Shown: piece after piece, positions 26,557-34,450 of the stretch
Position numbering within the stretch: position 1 is the first letter of the stretch
Layout: every line of letters starts with the position of its first letter
Source: Methanomicrobiaceae archaeon
GTDB lineage: Archaea; Halobacteriota; Methanomicrobia; Methanomicrobiales; Methanomicrobiaceae
Length of the DNA stretch: 64,000 nt
Direction: 5' to 3'
NCBI GenBank assembly: GCA_029762625.1
Contig: JARVGI010000001.1
Coordinates: 62,001-126,000 of the forward strand
Notes under the pieces: model-generated
Seen by the model: only the letters and a program-made list of their open reading frames with translations
Databases searched by the model: none
Told to the model about the DNA's origin: nothing
Translations under genes and position numbers: made by a program

Positions 26557-27534
26557 TTATTGATTATTGCGGTGCGCATGCGCGCTCAGCACGCACTGTG
26601 CGAGCATGGCCTCCATCTGGATATCGCTCGACGCCCCCTCGCTGAGGCGGAAATCGGCCTCCCCGAGGTGGCTGATGATGGCCACCTTGACCTTCCGGTC
26701 CATGGGGTGGTTGACCGCGGCACGGTAGATCTGGTTGATCAGCTCGTTGGGGGCGAGCCCCCGCTCGCGGGTGAGCCGGTGGAGAACGCCTTCGGCCCCC
26801 TCGAAGTCCCCTTCAAGGATGATGTCCACGAGCTCGGCGATCTCCTCGGGGCGTGCGGTGGAGGTGATCTCGTAGATCATGGGCCCGGTGATTGCGCGGC
26901 TGATGATCGCCGCACCCTGCAGGGCGTTGATGGCCTTGCGCATATCCCCCTGCGCGATGTAGACGATGGCCCGCATCGCCTCATCGCTCACCTCGAGGCC
27001 TTCCTTGCCGGCGATGCGGCGTACCTCCTCGGCGACGGCCTCGTCGTCGAGGGGCTTGAAGCGGTAGATGGCACACCTGCTCTGGATCGGGTCGATGATC
27101 TTCGACGAATAGTTGCAGGAGAGGATGAACCGGCAGTTCTGGGCGAAGTTCTCCATGGTGCGGCGCAGCGCCGCCTGCGCGTCCGGGGTGAGCGCATCGG
27201 CCTCGTCGAGGAAGAGGATCTTGAACTCCGCCCCGCCGAGCGCCGACGTCCTCGCGAACTGCTTGATCTGGTTGCGCACCACGTCGATCCCCCGCTCGTC
27301 GGATGCGTTCAGTTCCCGGAAATTCATCTGCCACGTATCCCCGAAAAATTCCCGGGCGAGGGCGACCGCCGCGGTGGTCTTGCCGATCCCGGCGGGCCCG
27401 GTGAAGAGCAGGTGGGGCAGGCTCCCGCTCCTCACGTAACTCTGCAGGCGACGGACGATCTCCTTCTGTCCCACCATATCTGCCAGTTGAACCGGGCGGT
27501 ACTTCTCGATCCAGATGGTGTGGGTATCATCCAT
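26557..27534 (-). CDS. rfcS: replication factor C small subunit
   Basis: The canonical clamp-loader small subunit. The 325 residues contain the RFC box WIEKYRP, Walker [10 protein letters not shown] (46-54), Walker B LDEAD (about 109-113) and the SRC motif in [10 protein letters not shown]. The ATG at 27534 is chosen; a GTG at 27552 would add six residues. It is the first gene of the minus-strand run that continues through mcm to the methyltransferase at 16552. A paralogue with altered Walker B ends the same run. Confidence 0.95.
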   Translation of the reverse strand: MDDTHTIWIEKYRPVQLADMVGQKEIVRRLQSYVRSGSLPHLLFTGPAGIGKTTAAVALAREFFGDTWQMNFRELNASDERGIDVVRNQIKQFARTSALGGAEFKILFLDEADALTPDAQAALRRTMENFAQNCRFILSCNYSSKIIDPIQSRCAIYRFKPLDDEAVAEEVRRIAGKEGLEVSDEAMRAIVYIAQGDMRKAINALQGAAIISRAITGPMIYEITSTARPEEIAELVDIILEGDFEGAEGVLHRLTRERGLAPNELINQIYRAAVNHPMDRKVKVAIISHLGEADFRLSEGASSDIQMEAMLAQCVLSAHAHRNNQ

Positions 27535-27699
27535 GTACTCAACCTTTGGCACCTACATCAATAAGTGTATCAATAGGCTTGCCGCGCGGGGGGTGAATGT
27601 GTGCGGGCATCGCTGCCCCTTCACCTACCCTTTTTGGGTGGCACGACGAATAGAAGCGCATATCTTCAGAGCCGGTGCTCCGGCACGGGAGAACAGTAC

Positions 27700-28419
27700 A
27701 TGCAGGCGGCGACGCGGGTATTTGCGGGCGAACTCATGCATCAGGAGTCGGCGGTCGTAGGAGACGGTGCCGGAGCGATGGTGCGCACCCCCTCCGGGGC
27801 CCGGTGCGAGCGGGTGTTCGTCGTGGGGGCGTGCACGGAGGTGCGCGAGCAGTCCGGCCGCATCGAGGCCCGGATCGCCGATCCCACGGGTGCGTTCGTG
27901 ATCACCGCGTACCAGGACCAGCCTGCGGTCTACGACCGGCTGCGCGGCATCGCCCCGCCCGCCTTCGTGGCGGCGACCTGCGCGGTCAGAGCCCGCACCG
28001 CGCCCGCGCAGCCGCCGTTCTCCCTCGTCCCCGAGAGCGTCGCCCCGGCGACACGGGCGTCACGGGATCTCTGGGTGCTGGTGACGGCGGAGCACACGCT
28101 CGATCGCCTCGAAGCGGTCCCCCGCCGGGGCCCCGCACCGCCGGAAACCGTCCCGGAGATCGCGGCGATGGTCCGGTCGGCGCTCGAGACCGTGCAGCCG
28201 GCAGGCGAGGGGGAGGCCCCGGCAGCCGTCGACCCCCGGCAGGCCATCCTCGACATTCTCGGAACGGCGAGCGGCCCGCGGGGGATGCCGGTGGACACCC
28301 TCGTCGAAGCGGCCCTCACCCACGGGCTTGCGGAGGAGACCGTCCGCCGGATCGTCGACGAGCTGCGTGCCGAGGGTGACTGCTACGCGCCCACGACCGG
28401 ATACCTGAAACTGCTGTAG
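27700..28419 (+). CDS. RPA-associated OB-fold protein (COG3390 type)
   Basis: A 239-residue protein. Residues about 30-125 look like an OB fold (RVFVVGACTEVREQSGRIEARIADPTGAFVI in part, YQDQPAVYDRL) and the last 65 residues like a winged helix (MPVDTLVEAALTHGLAEETVRRIVDEL), the layout of RPA32 and of the archaeal RPA-associated proteins. GGGAGA upstream supports the ATG at 27700. It is followed by the COG1407 phosphoesterase and a helicase, a neighbourhood that points to single-strand DNA repair. Confidence 0.75.
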   Translation: MQAATRVFAGELMHQESAVVGDGAGAMVRTPSGARCERVFVVGACTEVREQSGRIEARIADPTGAFVITAYQDQPAVYDRLRGIAPPAFVAATCAVRARTAPAQPPFSLVPESVAPATRASRDLWVLVTAEHTLDRLEAVPRRGPAPPETVPEIAAMVRSALETVQPAGEGEAPAAVDPRQAILDILGTASGPRGMPVDTLVEAALTHGLAEETVRRIVDELRAEGDCYAPTTGYLKLL

Positions 28420-28426
28420 CCGTGCC

Positions 28427-29191
28427 ATGAACCCCGTATTTCTCCCCGAAGGCCCCGCGCTTCTGGTGGAAGGGCGGCTGCGCGTCCTCGTCGTCGCCGA
28501 CCTCCATTTCGGCGCCGAAGCCGAGTTCGCCCGCAGGGGGGTGCACATCCCCAGCAACAGCGCCGACCGCATGGAGCGGGTGCGCTCCTGCGTCGAGGCC
28601 GCGGACCCCGACCTCCTCCTCCTGCTCGGCGACGTCAAGCACAGCATCCCCTTCACCAACCGGCAGGAACTGCGGGAACTGCCCGCCATCCTCGCCGCGT
28701 TCCGGCGCCTCGCCGAACTCCGGGTGGCGCCGGGCAACCATGATGCGGGGCTGGAGCGGTTTGTAGCCGACGACGAGCTGCTGCCGAAAGACGGGGCGGT
28801 CATCGACGGCACCGGCTACCTGCACGGGCATACCGCCCCGGCAGCCTCCCTCACGGGCCGCCTGATCGTCGTGGGCCACCACCACCCGGTCGTCCACCTC
28901 CACGACGACGTGGGGTGCGCCCTGCGTGCGCAACCCGCGTACCTGCTCGCCGAGATCGACGGCGCCTGCTTTCCGGACGGTGCGGGCTCCGCTTCGACGC
29001 GGGCCCTCTTCGTGCCGGCATTTTTCGAACTGGCCGGGGGCCTCGACGTCACCCGGATCCGGGCGAGCAGGTTGAGCCCTCTCTCCCGGTGCATCAGGGA
29101 GGAGGGTGCAGAGGTATTTCTCAACGATGGAACCTATATCGACAGCCTCGAAGGACTCAGGCGGGCAGCCGGTGAGAGCCCGGCTCGATGA
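28427..29191 (+). CDS. COG1407 calcineurin-like phosphoesterase
   Basis: A 254-residue metallophosphoesterase with the five motifs in order: VVADLHFG, LLLLGDVKHS, GNHDAG, VVGHHHPVV. It lacks the Mre11 capping domain. This COG is regularly encoded beside Lhr-type helicases in archaea and some bacteria, and here it overlaps the helicase gene by at least 20 and probably 65 bases. A nuclease or nucleotide phosphatase role in repair is inferred from context. Confidence 0.85.
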   Translation: MNPVFLPEGPALLVEGRLRVLVVADLHFGAEAEFARRGVHIPSNSADRMERVRSCVEAADPDLLLLLGDVKHSIPFTNRQELRELPAILAAFRRLAELRVAPGNHDAGLERFVADDELLPKDGAVIDGTGYLHGHTAPAASLTGRLIVVGHHHPVVHLHDDVGCALRAQPAYLLAEIDGACFPDGAGSASTRALFVPAFFELAGGLDVTRIRASRLSPLSRCIREEGAEVFLNDGTYIDSLEGLRRAAGESPAR

Positions 29192-31859
29192 GCGGGTGCG
29201 CGAGGTCATCGCCCGCCGGGGGTTTGTAGACCTCTCCGACGCGCAGGAGCAGGCCATCCCCCCCATCCTCGAAGGCAACCACCTGCTGCTCATCGCCCCG
29301 ACGGGCACCGGCAAGACCGAGAGCGCCATGATCCCGGTCTTCAACGCCCTGCTCTCCGCCGATGGGCCGGGGATCAAGGCGCTCTACATCACCCCGCTGC
29401 GCGCCCTCAACCGGGACATCCTCGCGCGCCTGCAGTGGTGGTGCGGCGAGCTCGGGATCCGCGTCGGCGTCCGGCACGGCGACACCCCCCAGAACGAGCG
29501 GAGGAAACAGGCGCTCAACCCGCCCGATCTGCTCATCACCACGCCCGAGACCCTGCAGGCGATGTTCATGGGCAGGCGGCTGCGGGAGCACCTGCGCACC
29601 GTGCGCCACGTGGTCGTCGACGAGGTCCACGAACTGGCGGGGAGCAAACGCGGCGCCCAGCTCTCGGTGGCCCTCGAGCGCCTCGCCGTGCACGCCGGGG
29701 AGTTCCAGCGGATCGCCCTCTCCGCCACCGTGGGCAACCCCGACACCGTCGCCCGGTTTCTCTGCGGCGACCGGCCGCATGCACTGGTGCACATCCCGGT
29801 CGCCCCGCACCTCGAGATCGCCGTCGGGTTTGCCGGCGAGGAGTTCGCCGGGCAGGTGAAAACCGTCGCGACCAGCCTCGACCGCCACCCCTCGACGCTG
29901 CTCTTCGTCAACACCCGCGTCACCGCCGAGGCGCTCGGCCACCAGCTCTACGGGCGGGGCGACGTGGAGGTGCACCACGGCTCGCTCTCCAGGGAGGTGC
30001 GCATCGAGGCCGAGGAGAAGTTCAAGCGGGGCGACCTCTCCACCCTCATCTGCACCTCGTCAATGGAGCTCGGGATCGATATCGGCCACGTGGAACACGT
30101 CCTGCAGTTCGGCTCGCCCCGAGAGGTCGCCCGGCTCGTGCAGCGGGTGGGGCGCGCCGGGCACCGGATCGACACGGCGTCGAGGGGCACCATCCTCTGC
30201 ACCGGGTTCGACGACCTCGCCGAATCCCTCGTCATCGCCCGCAAAGCGAAGGCGAACGAGTGCGAGGAGGTCGTCCTCCAGCACAATGCCGCGGACGTCC
30301 TCGCCAACCAGGTGGCGGCCATGGCGGTGGAGTACGGCGAACTCCCCCTCGCGGCCGCGCGGGACATCGTCGAGCGGTCCGCCTGTTTCGCGGCATGTGG
30401 CGACCTGCTCGACGAGGTGTGCCGGCAGATGGCGGTGCACCGCCTGATCCGCTTCGACGGGGACCGGATCGTGCGCACGGGGCGCAGCCGCGTCTACCTC
30501 GCCGCCAACCTCTCGATGATCCACGACGAGCGGAAAATGACCGTCTTCGACATCGTATCGAGGCGCACGGTGGGGACGCTCGACGAATCGTTCGTCGTCG
30601 CGTGGATCCACACCGGGGCGGTCTTCATCACCAAGGGCCAGCAGTGGCGGGTGCTGGACATCGAGGAGGGCGGCAGGATCATGGTGGAGCAGGCGAAGCA
30701 TGCCCGCGGCGAGCTGCCCTCGTGGGAGGGCGAGCAGATCCCGGTCCCCCGCTCCGTGGCCGAGGAGGTCGGGGCCCTGCGCCGGACGCGCGATCCCGGC
30801 CCCTACCCGGCGGATGCCGCCACCCGCACCTACCTCGCGGGCATGTTCAGGCGGATCGACGGCGAGGGCCTCCCCCTCCCCACCGACCGGCAGATCACCG
30901 TCGAGCAGTCCGACGAGGGGGTGGTGGTCAACCTCTGCGCCGGGCACAAGGCCAACGAAGCGCTCGCGCGGGTGGTCTCCAGTTTGATCTCGGCGAGGTC
31001 CGGCTCCTCGGTGGGCATCGAGGTCGGGGCCTACCGCATCTTCTTCCGGCTGCCCCCCACCCTCGGCGCCCACGACGTCACCGAGGTGATCGCGTCGCTC
31101 GAACCCGGGTACCTCGGACCGCTGCTCACCCTCTCCCTCAAGCGCACGGCACTGCTCAAGTGGAAGCTCGTGCAGGTCGCCAAGAAGTTCGGGGCGATCG
31201 ATGCGGATGCGGACTACACCCACATCAGCATGCACCGCCTCATCGATCTCTTCGAGGATACGGTCATCCAGCGCGAGGCCTTCCGGGAGCTCTTCTGCGA
31301 CCACATGGACGTCGCCGGGGCGGCGGCGATCGTCCGCGACCTCCGGGAGGGCAGGCGCACGGTTGTCACGGGCAGGCTCAGCATTCTCGGCAGGGAAGGG
31401 CTTTTTTCCTCAAAAGACCTCGTCCCGCCCCCGGCATACGACCAGGCGGTCATCGGGACCCTGAAGCGCCGCCTTGCCCGCGACCACGTCGTCCTCGTCT
31501 GCATGCACTGCCGGGCATGGAAACTCAAGACTCCCGTCGAGCGGGTTCCCGACGTGCCCGAGTGCCCTGTCTGCGGGGCGCGGCTGATCGCCGCCGTCAA
31601 GCCGTGGGAGGAGGGGGATGTCGCCGCCGTCAGGAAGAAGACGAAAAACGACGAGGAGCGCGCCGCCGAGCAGCGGATGCTCAGGAACGCCAATATCGTG
31701 CTCTCGAGCGGGAAGAAGGCGGTCATTGCGCTTGCGGCACGCGGGGTCGGCCCCGAGATCGCCTCACGCATCCTCGGCACCTTCGCCGAGGGGGACGCAT
31801 TCTACACGGAAATCCTGAAGGCCGAGCGCAATTACGTCCGCACCCACCGGTTCTGGTAG
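29127..31859 (+). CDS. Lhr-type superfamily 2 DNA helicase
   Basis: A 910-residue ATP-dependent helicase. Walker A is IAPTGTGKTE (about 57-66), the DEVH box at 165-168, SAT follows, and QRVGRAGHR is motif VI. After the two RecA-like domains come the winged-helix and Lhr beta-barrel regions, and near the C-terminus a zinc-ribbon pair CMHC and CPVC, followed by a coiled region. Lhr enzymes unwind or anneal nucleic acids in repair. Possible starts are GTG 29106, ATG 29127 and GTG 29172; the last would reduce the overlap with the phosphoesterase gene to 20 bases. Confidence 0.9.
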   Translation: MEPISTASKDSGGQPVRARLDERVREVIARRGFVDLSDAQEQAIPPILEGNHLLLIAPTGTGKTESAMIPVFNALLSADGPGIKALYITPLRALNRDILARLQWWCGELGIRVGVRHGDTPQNERRKQALNPPDLLITTPETLQAMFMGRRLREHLRTVRHVVVDEVHELAGSKRGAQLSVALERLAVHAGEFQRIALSATVGNPDTVARFLCGDRPHALVHIPVAPHLEIAVGFAGEEFAGQVKTVATSLDRHPSTLLFVNTRVTAEALGHQLYGRGDVEVHHGSLSREVRIEAEEKFKRGDLSTLICTSSMELGIDIGHVEHVLQFGSPREVARLVQRVGRAGHRIDTASRGTILCTGFDDLAESLVIARKAKANECEEVVLQHNAADVLANQVAAMAVEYGELPLAAARDIVERSACFAACGDLLDEVCRQMAVHRLIRFDGDRIVRTGRSRVYLAANLSMIHDERKMTVFDIVSRRTVGTLDESFVVAWIHTGAVFITKGQQWRVLDIEEGGRIMVEQAKHARGELPSWEGEQIPVPRSVAEEVGALRRTRDPGPYPADAATRTYLAGMFRRIDGEGLPLPTDRQITVEQSDEGVVVNLCAGHKANEALARVVSSLISARSGSSVGIEVGAYRIFFRLPPTLGAHDVTEVIASLEPGYLGPLLTLSLKRTALLKWKLVQVAKKFGAIDADADYTHISMHRLIDLFEDTVIQREAFRELFCDHMDVAGAAAIVRDLREGRRTVVTGRLSILGREGLFSSKDLVPPPAYDQAVIGTLKRRLARDHVVLVCMHCRAWKLKTPVERVPDVPECPVCGARLIAAVKPWEEGDVAAVRKKTKNDEERAAEQRMLRNANIVLSSGKKAVIALAARGVGPEIASRILGTFAEGDAFYTEILKAERNYVRTHRFW

Positions 31860-31883
31860 GGAAACAGAGGGTGCGGATCCGCC

Positions 31884-32438
31884 CTACATGATGTGTTCGA
31901 GCCGGTCCTCGAGGACATCGAGGCCGCGCCTTATATCCTCCATGTTTTTTCCGCCGGTGAGAATGATCTTGCCGGATGAGAAGAGCAGTGCCACGATCTT
32001 GGGGTCGTCGAGGCGGTAGACCAGCCCGGGGAACTGTTCGGGTTCGTACTCGATGTTTTCCAGGTTGAGGGTCATGACCACCTTGTTGAGGTTGATATAT
32101 TTGCCGATATCGTACGAGCAGACAATATTGGTGATTTTCACCTGCGGGACATCGTAGGTGTCCATGCCCGACTCTTTGAGCGCCTGGACCACAATATTCA
32201 GGCCCTTCTGCAGGTCGTCACGGTTCCGCAGGCCGGTGAGGACGATCTTTCCCGAAGAAAAGATGAGCGACGCCATTTTCGGGTTCTCGATCCGGAACAC
32301 CGCGCCCGGAAACCGCTTGGTATTGAGTTCACAGTTTTCGATTTTCTGGGAAACCTCTTCGAGGTTGATGGCATCCGCAATGACCCCGGAAGCTACGATA
32401 TTTTCAATTTTCAATGAGGCATAGCTCTTTTCAACCAT
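31884..32438 (-). CDS. tbp: TATA-box-binding protein
   Basis: The basal transcription factor TBP. The 184-residue protein is the usual two-fold repeat: KRFPGAVFRIENPKMASLIF with FSSGKIVLTG in the first half and EQFPGLVYRLDDPKIVALLF with FSSGKIILTG in the second. The ATG at 32438 (MVEKSYASLKIENIVASG) is preferred to the upstream frame extension. It is divergent from the acyl-CoA synthetase gene at 32571, with about 130 bases between them. Confidence 0.97.
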   Translation of the reverse strand: MVEKSYASLKIENIVASGVIADAINLEEVSQKIENCELNTKRFPGAVFRIENPKMASLIFSSGKIVLTGLRNRDDLQKGLNIVVQALKESGMDTYDVPQVKITNIVCSYDIGKYINLNKVVMTLNLENIEYEPEQFPGLVYRLDDPKIVALLFSSGKIILTGGKNMEDIRRGLDVLEDRLEHIM

Positions 32439-32570
32439 CGAAGTATGTGTTCTGCGTTGCAAACGATAATACTAACTGCGAACCTTTATGATGCCGGAAA
32501 AACCCTTGAATTCTCAATTTTCCCTGCCATGATCTTTTATGGTTTCCCTCCCGTACGTAGGAAGGGAACT

Positions 32571-34238
32571 ATGGTGGACATCGAGCACAACCTGCTGGAT
32601 TATGAAGAGGCAAATGCCCACTTTTCAATCGAAATCCCTGAGTATTACAACTTCGGCTACGACGTCATCGATGCGTGGGCAAAAAAAGACCGCAACAAGC
32701 TGGCCATGATCTGGGTCAACCAGGAGGGGGCGGAGAAGAAATATTCCTTCCGCGATATGATGAACCTCTCAAATTCCGCGGCGAACATCCTGCTCAAGTA
32801 CGGGATCAAGAAAGGCGACCGCGTCCTGATCATGCTCCCCCGGATCCCCGAGTGGTGGATCTTCGTCATCGCCCTGATCAAGCTGGGTGCGGTCTTCTGC
32901 CCCTGCCCGACGATGCTGACCCCCCACGACATCAAGTACCGGGTCAACGCGGGCAAATTCAGGATGATCATCACCGATCTGGCAAATGCGGACAAGGTCG
33001 AGGAGATCTGCAGTGCATGCCCCTCCCTGACCGCGCGGTTCCTCGCCGACGGGGAGCTGCCGGGGTGGGCCAGTTTCCCGTGGGAGCTCCTCTATCCCGC
33101 ACCGGTTTCGCACCGCTCGGTGAGCATGCCGGTGGAGAAGAAGACGAAATCGACCGACCCCATGCTCATCTACTTCACCTCCGGCACCACCGGCGAGGCC
33201 AAGATGGTGCTCCACGACCAGAGCTACCCGCTGGGCCATATCATCACCGCCCGGTTCTGGCAGGACGTGCGCAGCACCGATCTGCACTTCACCTTCTCGG
33301 ATACGGGCTGGGCGAAGTGCGCGTGGGGCAAGATCTTCGGGCAGTGGATCGAGGGCGCCTGCCTGTTCGTCTACGATGTGCAGGGCAAGTTCAAGGCGAC
33401 CGAGATCCTGCCGCTCCTTGACCGGTACGAGGTGACCACGTTCTGTGCGCCTCCCACGGTCTACCGCATGCTCATCCTCGCCGACCTCTCCCGGTTCGAC
33501 CTCGCCGAGCTCCGGCACTGCTGCAGCGCGGGCGAACCCCTCAACCCCGAGGTCATCCGCGTCTGGAAGGAGGGGACCGGCCTTCCCATCTACGAGGGCT
33601 ATGGGCAGACCGAAACGGCCTGCGCCATCGCCGCCTTCCCCTGCATGCCGACAAAACCCGGCTCGATGGGCAAACCCTCGCCCGGGTGGCGCGTGGAGCT
33701 CCACGACGAGGAGGGTACCCCGGTCGGGAACCACGAGGAGGGGAGGATCGCCATCAACCTCACCCCCCGGCCCCCCGGCCTGTTCGTCAAATACCTCGAC
33801 AACGAGGCGGCGAACGCGGAGTCGTTCGTGAACGGCTACTACTACACCGGCGACAAGGCCTACCGTGACGAGGACGGCTATTACTGGTTCGTGGGACGGG
33901 ACGACGACGTGATCAAGGCAAGCGGCTACCGCATCGGCCCGTTCGAGGTGGAGAGCGCCCTGCTCGAGCACCCCGCGGTGCAGGAGTCCGCGGTGGTGGG
34001 CTCCCCCGACCTGATCCGGGGGATGATCGTCAAGGCCTTCGTGGTGCTCAACGAAGGCTACGAGCCGGACGAGGACCTTGTCAAGGAGCTGCAGAACCAC
34101 GTCAAGCGGATCACCGCCCCCTACAAGTACCCCCGGACGATCGAGTTCGTCGACGAGCTGCCGAAAACCCTCTCCGGCAAGATCAAGCGCAACGTCCTGC
34201 GGGAAATGGAGCTGAATAAGAGCGAAAACATGGAGTGA
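32571..34238 (+). CDS. AMP-forming acyl-CoA synthetase
   Basis: A 555-residue adenylate-forming enzyme that activates an organic acid with ATP and CoA. Visible core motifs are YFTSGTTGEAKMV (A3), YEGYGQTE (A5), YYTGDKA and GRDDDVIKASGYRIGPFE (A7-A8) and the catalytic lysine in LSGKIKR (A10). It is closer in pattern to the medium-chain/branched acyl-CoA synthetases of methanogens than to bacterial acetyl-CoA synthetase. GGAAGGGA lies before the ATG at 32571. Its paralogue at 34444 is about 200 bases downstream and very similar in all core motifs but carries an extra N-terminal domain. Confidence 0.92.
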   Translation: MVDIEHNLLDYEEANAHFSIEIPEYYNFGYDVIDAWAKKDRNKLAMIWVNQEGAEKKYSFRDMMNLSNSAANILLKYGIKKGDRVLIMLPRIPEWWIFVIALIKLGAVFCPCPTMLTPHDIKYRVNAGKFRMIITDLANADKVEEICSACPSLTARFLADGELPGWASFPWELLYPAPVSHRSVSMPVEKKTKSTDPMLIYFTSGTTGEAKMVLHDQSYPLGHIITARFWQDVRSTDLHFTFSDTGWAKCAWGKIFGQWIEGACLFVYDVQGKFKATEILPLLDRYEVTTFCAPPTVYRMLILADLSRFDLAELRHCCSAGEPLNPEVIRVWKEGTGLPIYEGYGQTETACAIAAFPCMPTKPGSMGKPSPGWRVELHDEEGTPVGNHEEGRIAINLTPRPPGLFVKYLDNEAANAESFVNGYYYTGDKAYRDEDGYYWFVGRDDDVIKASGYRIGPFEVESALLEHPAVQESAVVGSPDLIRGMIVKAFVVLNEGYEPDEDLVKELQNHVKRITAPYKYPRTIEFVDELPKTLSGKIKRNVLREMELNKSENME

Positions 34239-34281
34239 TCCCGCCCGCACCGCCGTCCGCCCGGGCCGGCCGCGCGGATCG

Positions 34282-34288
34282 TTTTTTT
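34282..34288 (+). terminator. T-tract terminator after the first acyl-CoA synthetase
   Basis: Seven T, 43 bases after the stop codon. It suggests that the two synthetase genes are separate transcription units. Confidence 0.45.
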
Positions 34289-34327
34289 GCACCGGCATGT
34301 CCCCCTCCTCATCGCCCGCGCCGCCCC

Positions 34328-34450
34328 TGGTGCACCGTGGACGCACCCCCGCCACGGGGCAACGGCATACGCTCCAGCGACCCGCATTCGTGGTGCGGTG
34401 ACGGATCCAAACCCTAATGAGATGCACCACGTAATCCTATGGTATGGTGC
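34328..34450. promoter_or_regulatory. cluster of TGGTGC/GCACCA half-sites around the start of the RHH-synthetase gene
   Basis: TGGTGC occurs at 34328-34333 (inside TGGTGCACC), 34391-34396 and 34445-34450, and the complement GCACCA at 34424-34429. The last two form an inverted pair with a 15-base spacer that covers the start codon at 34444. Four copies in 123 bases are more than expected by chance. Because the product begins with a ribbon-helix-helix domain, these are candidate autoregulatory operators. This is an inference from sequence only. Confidence 0.35.

Noticed and set aside
29435-31891. Plus-strand frame of 818 codons
   Set aside because: It is the +1-shifted shadow of the Lhr helicase gene, Arg/Pro-rich and without motifs.
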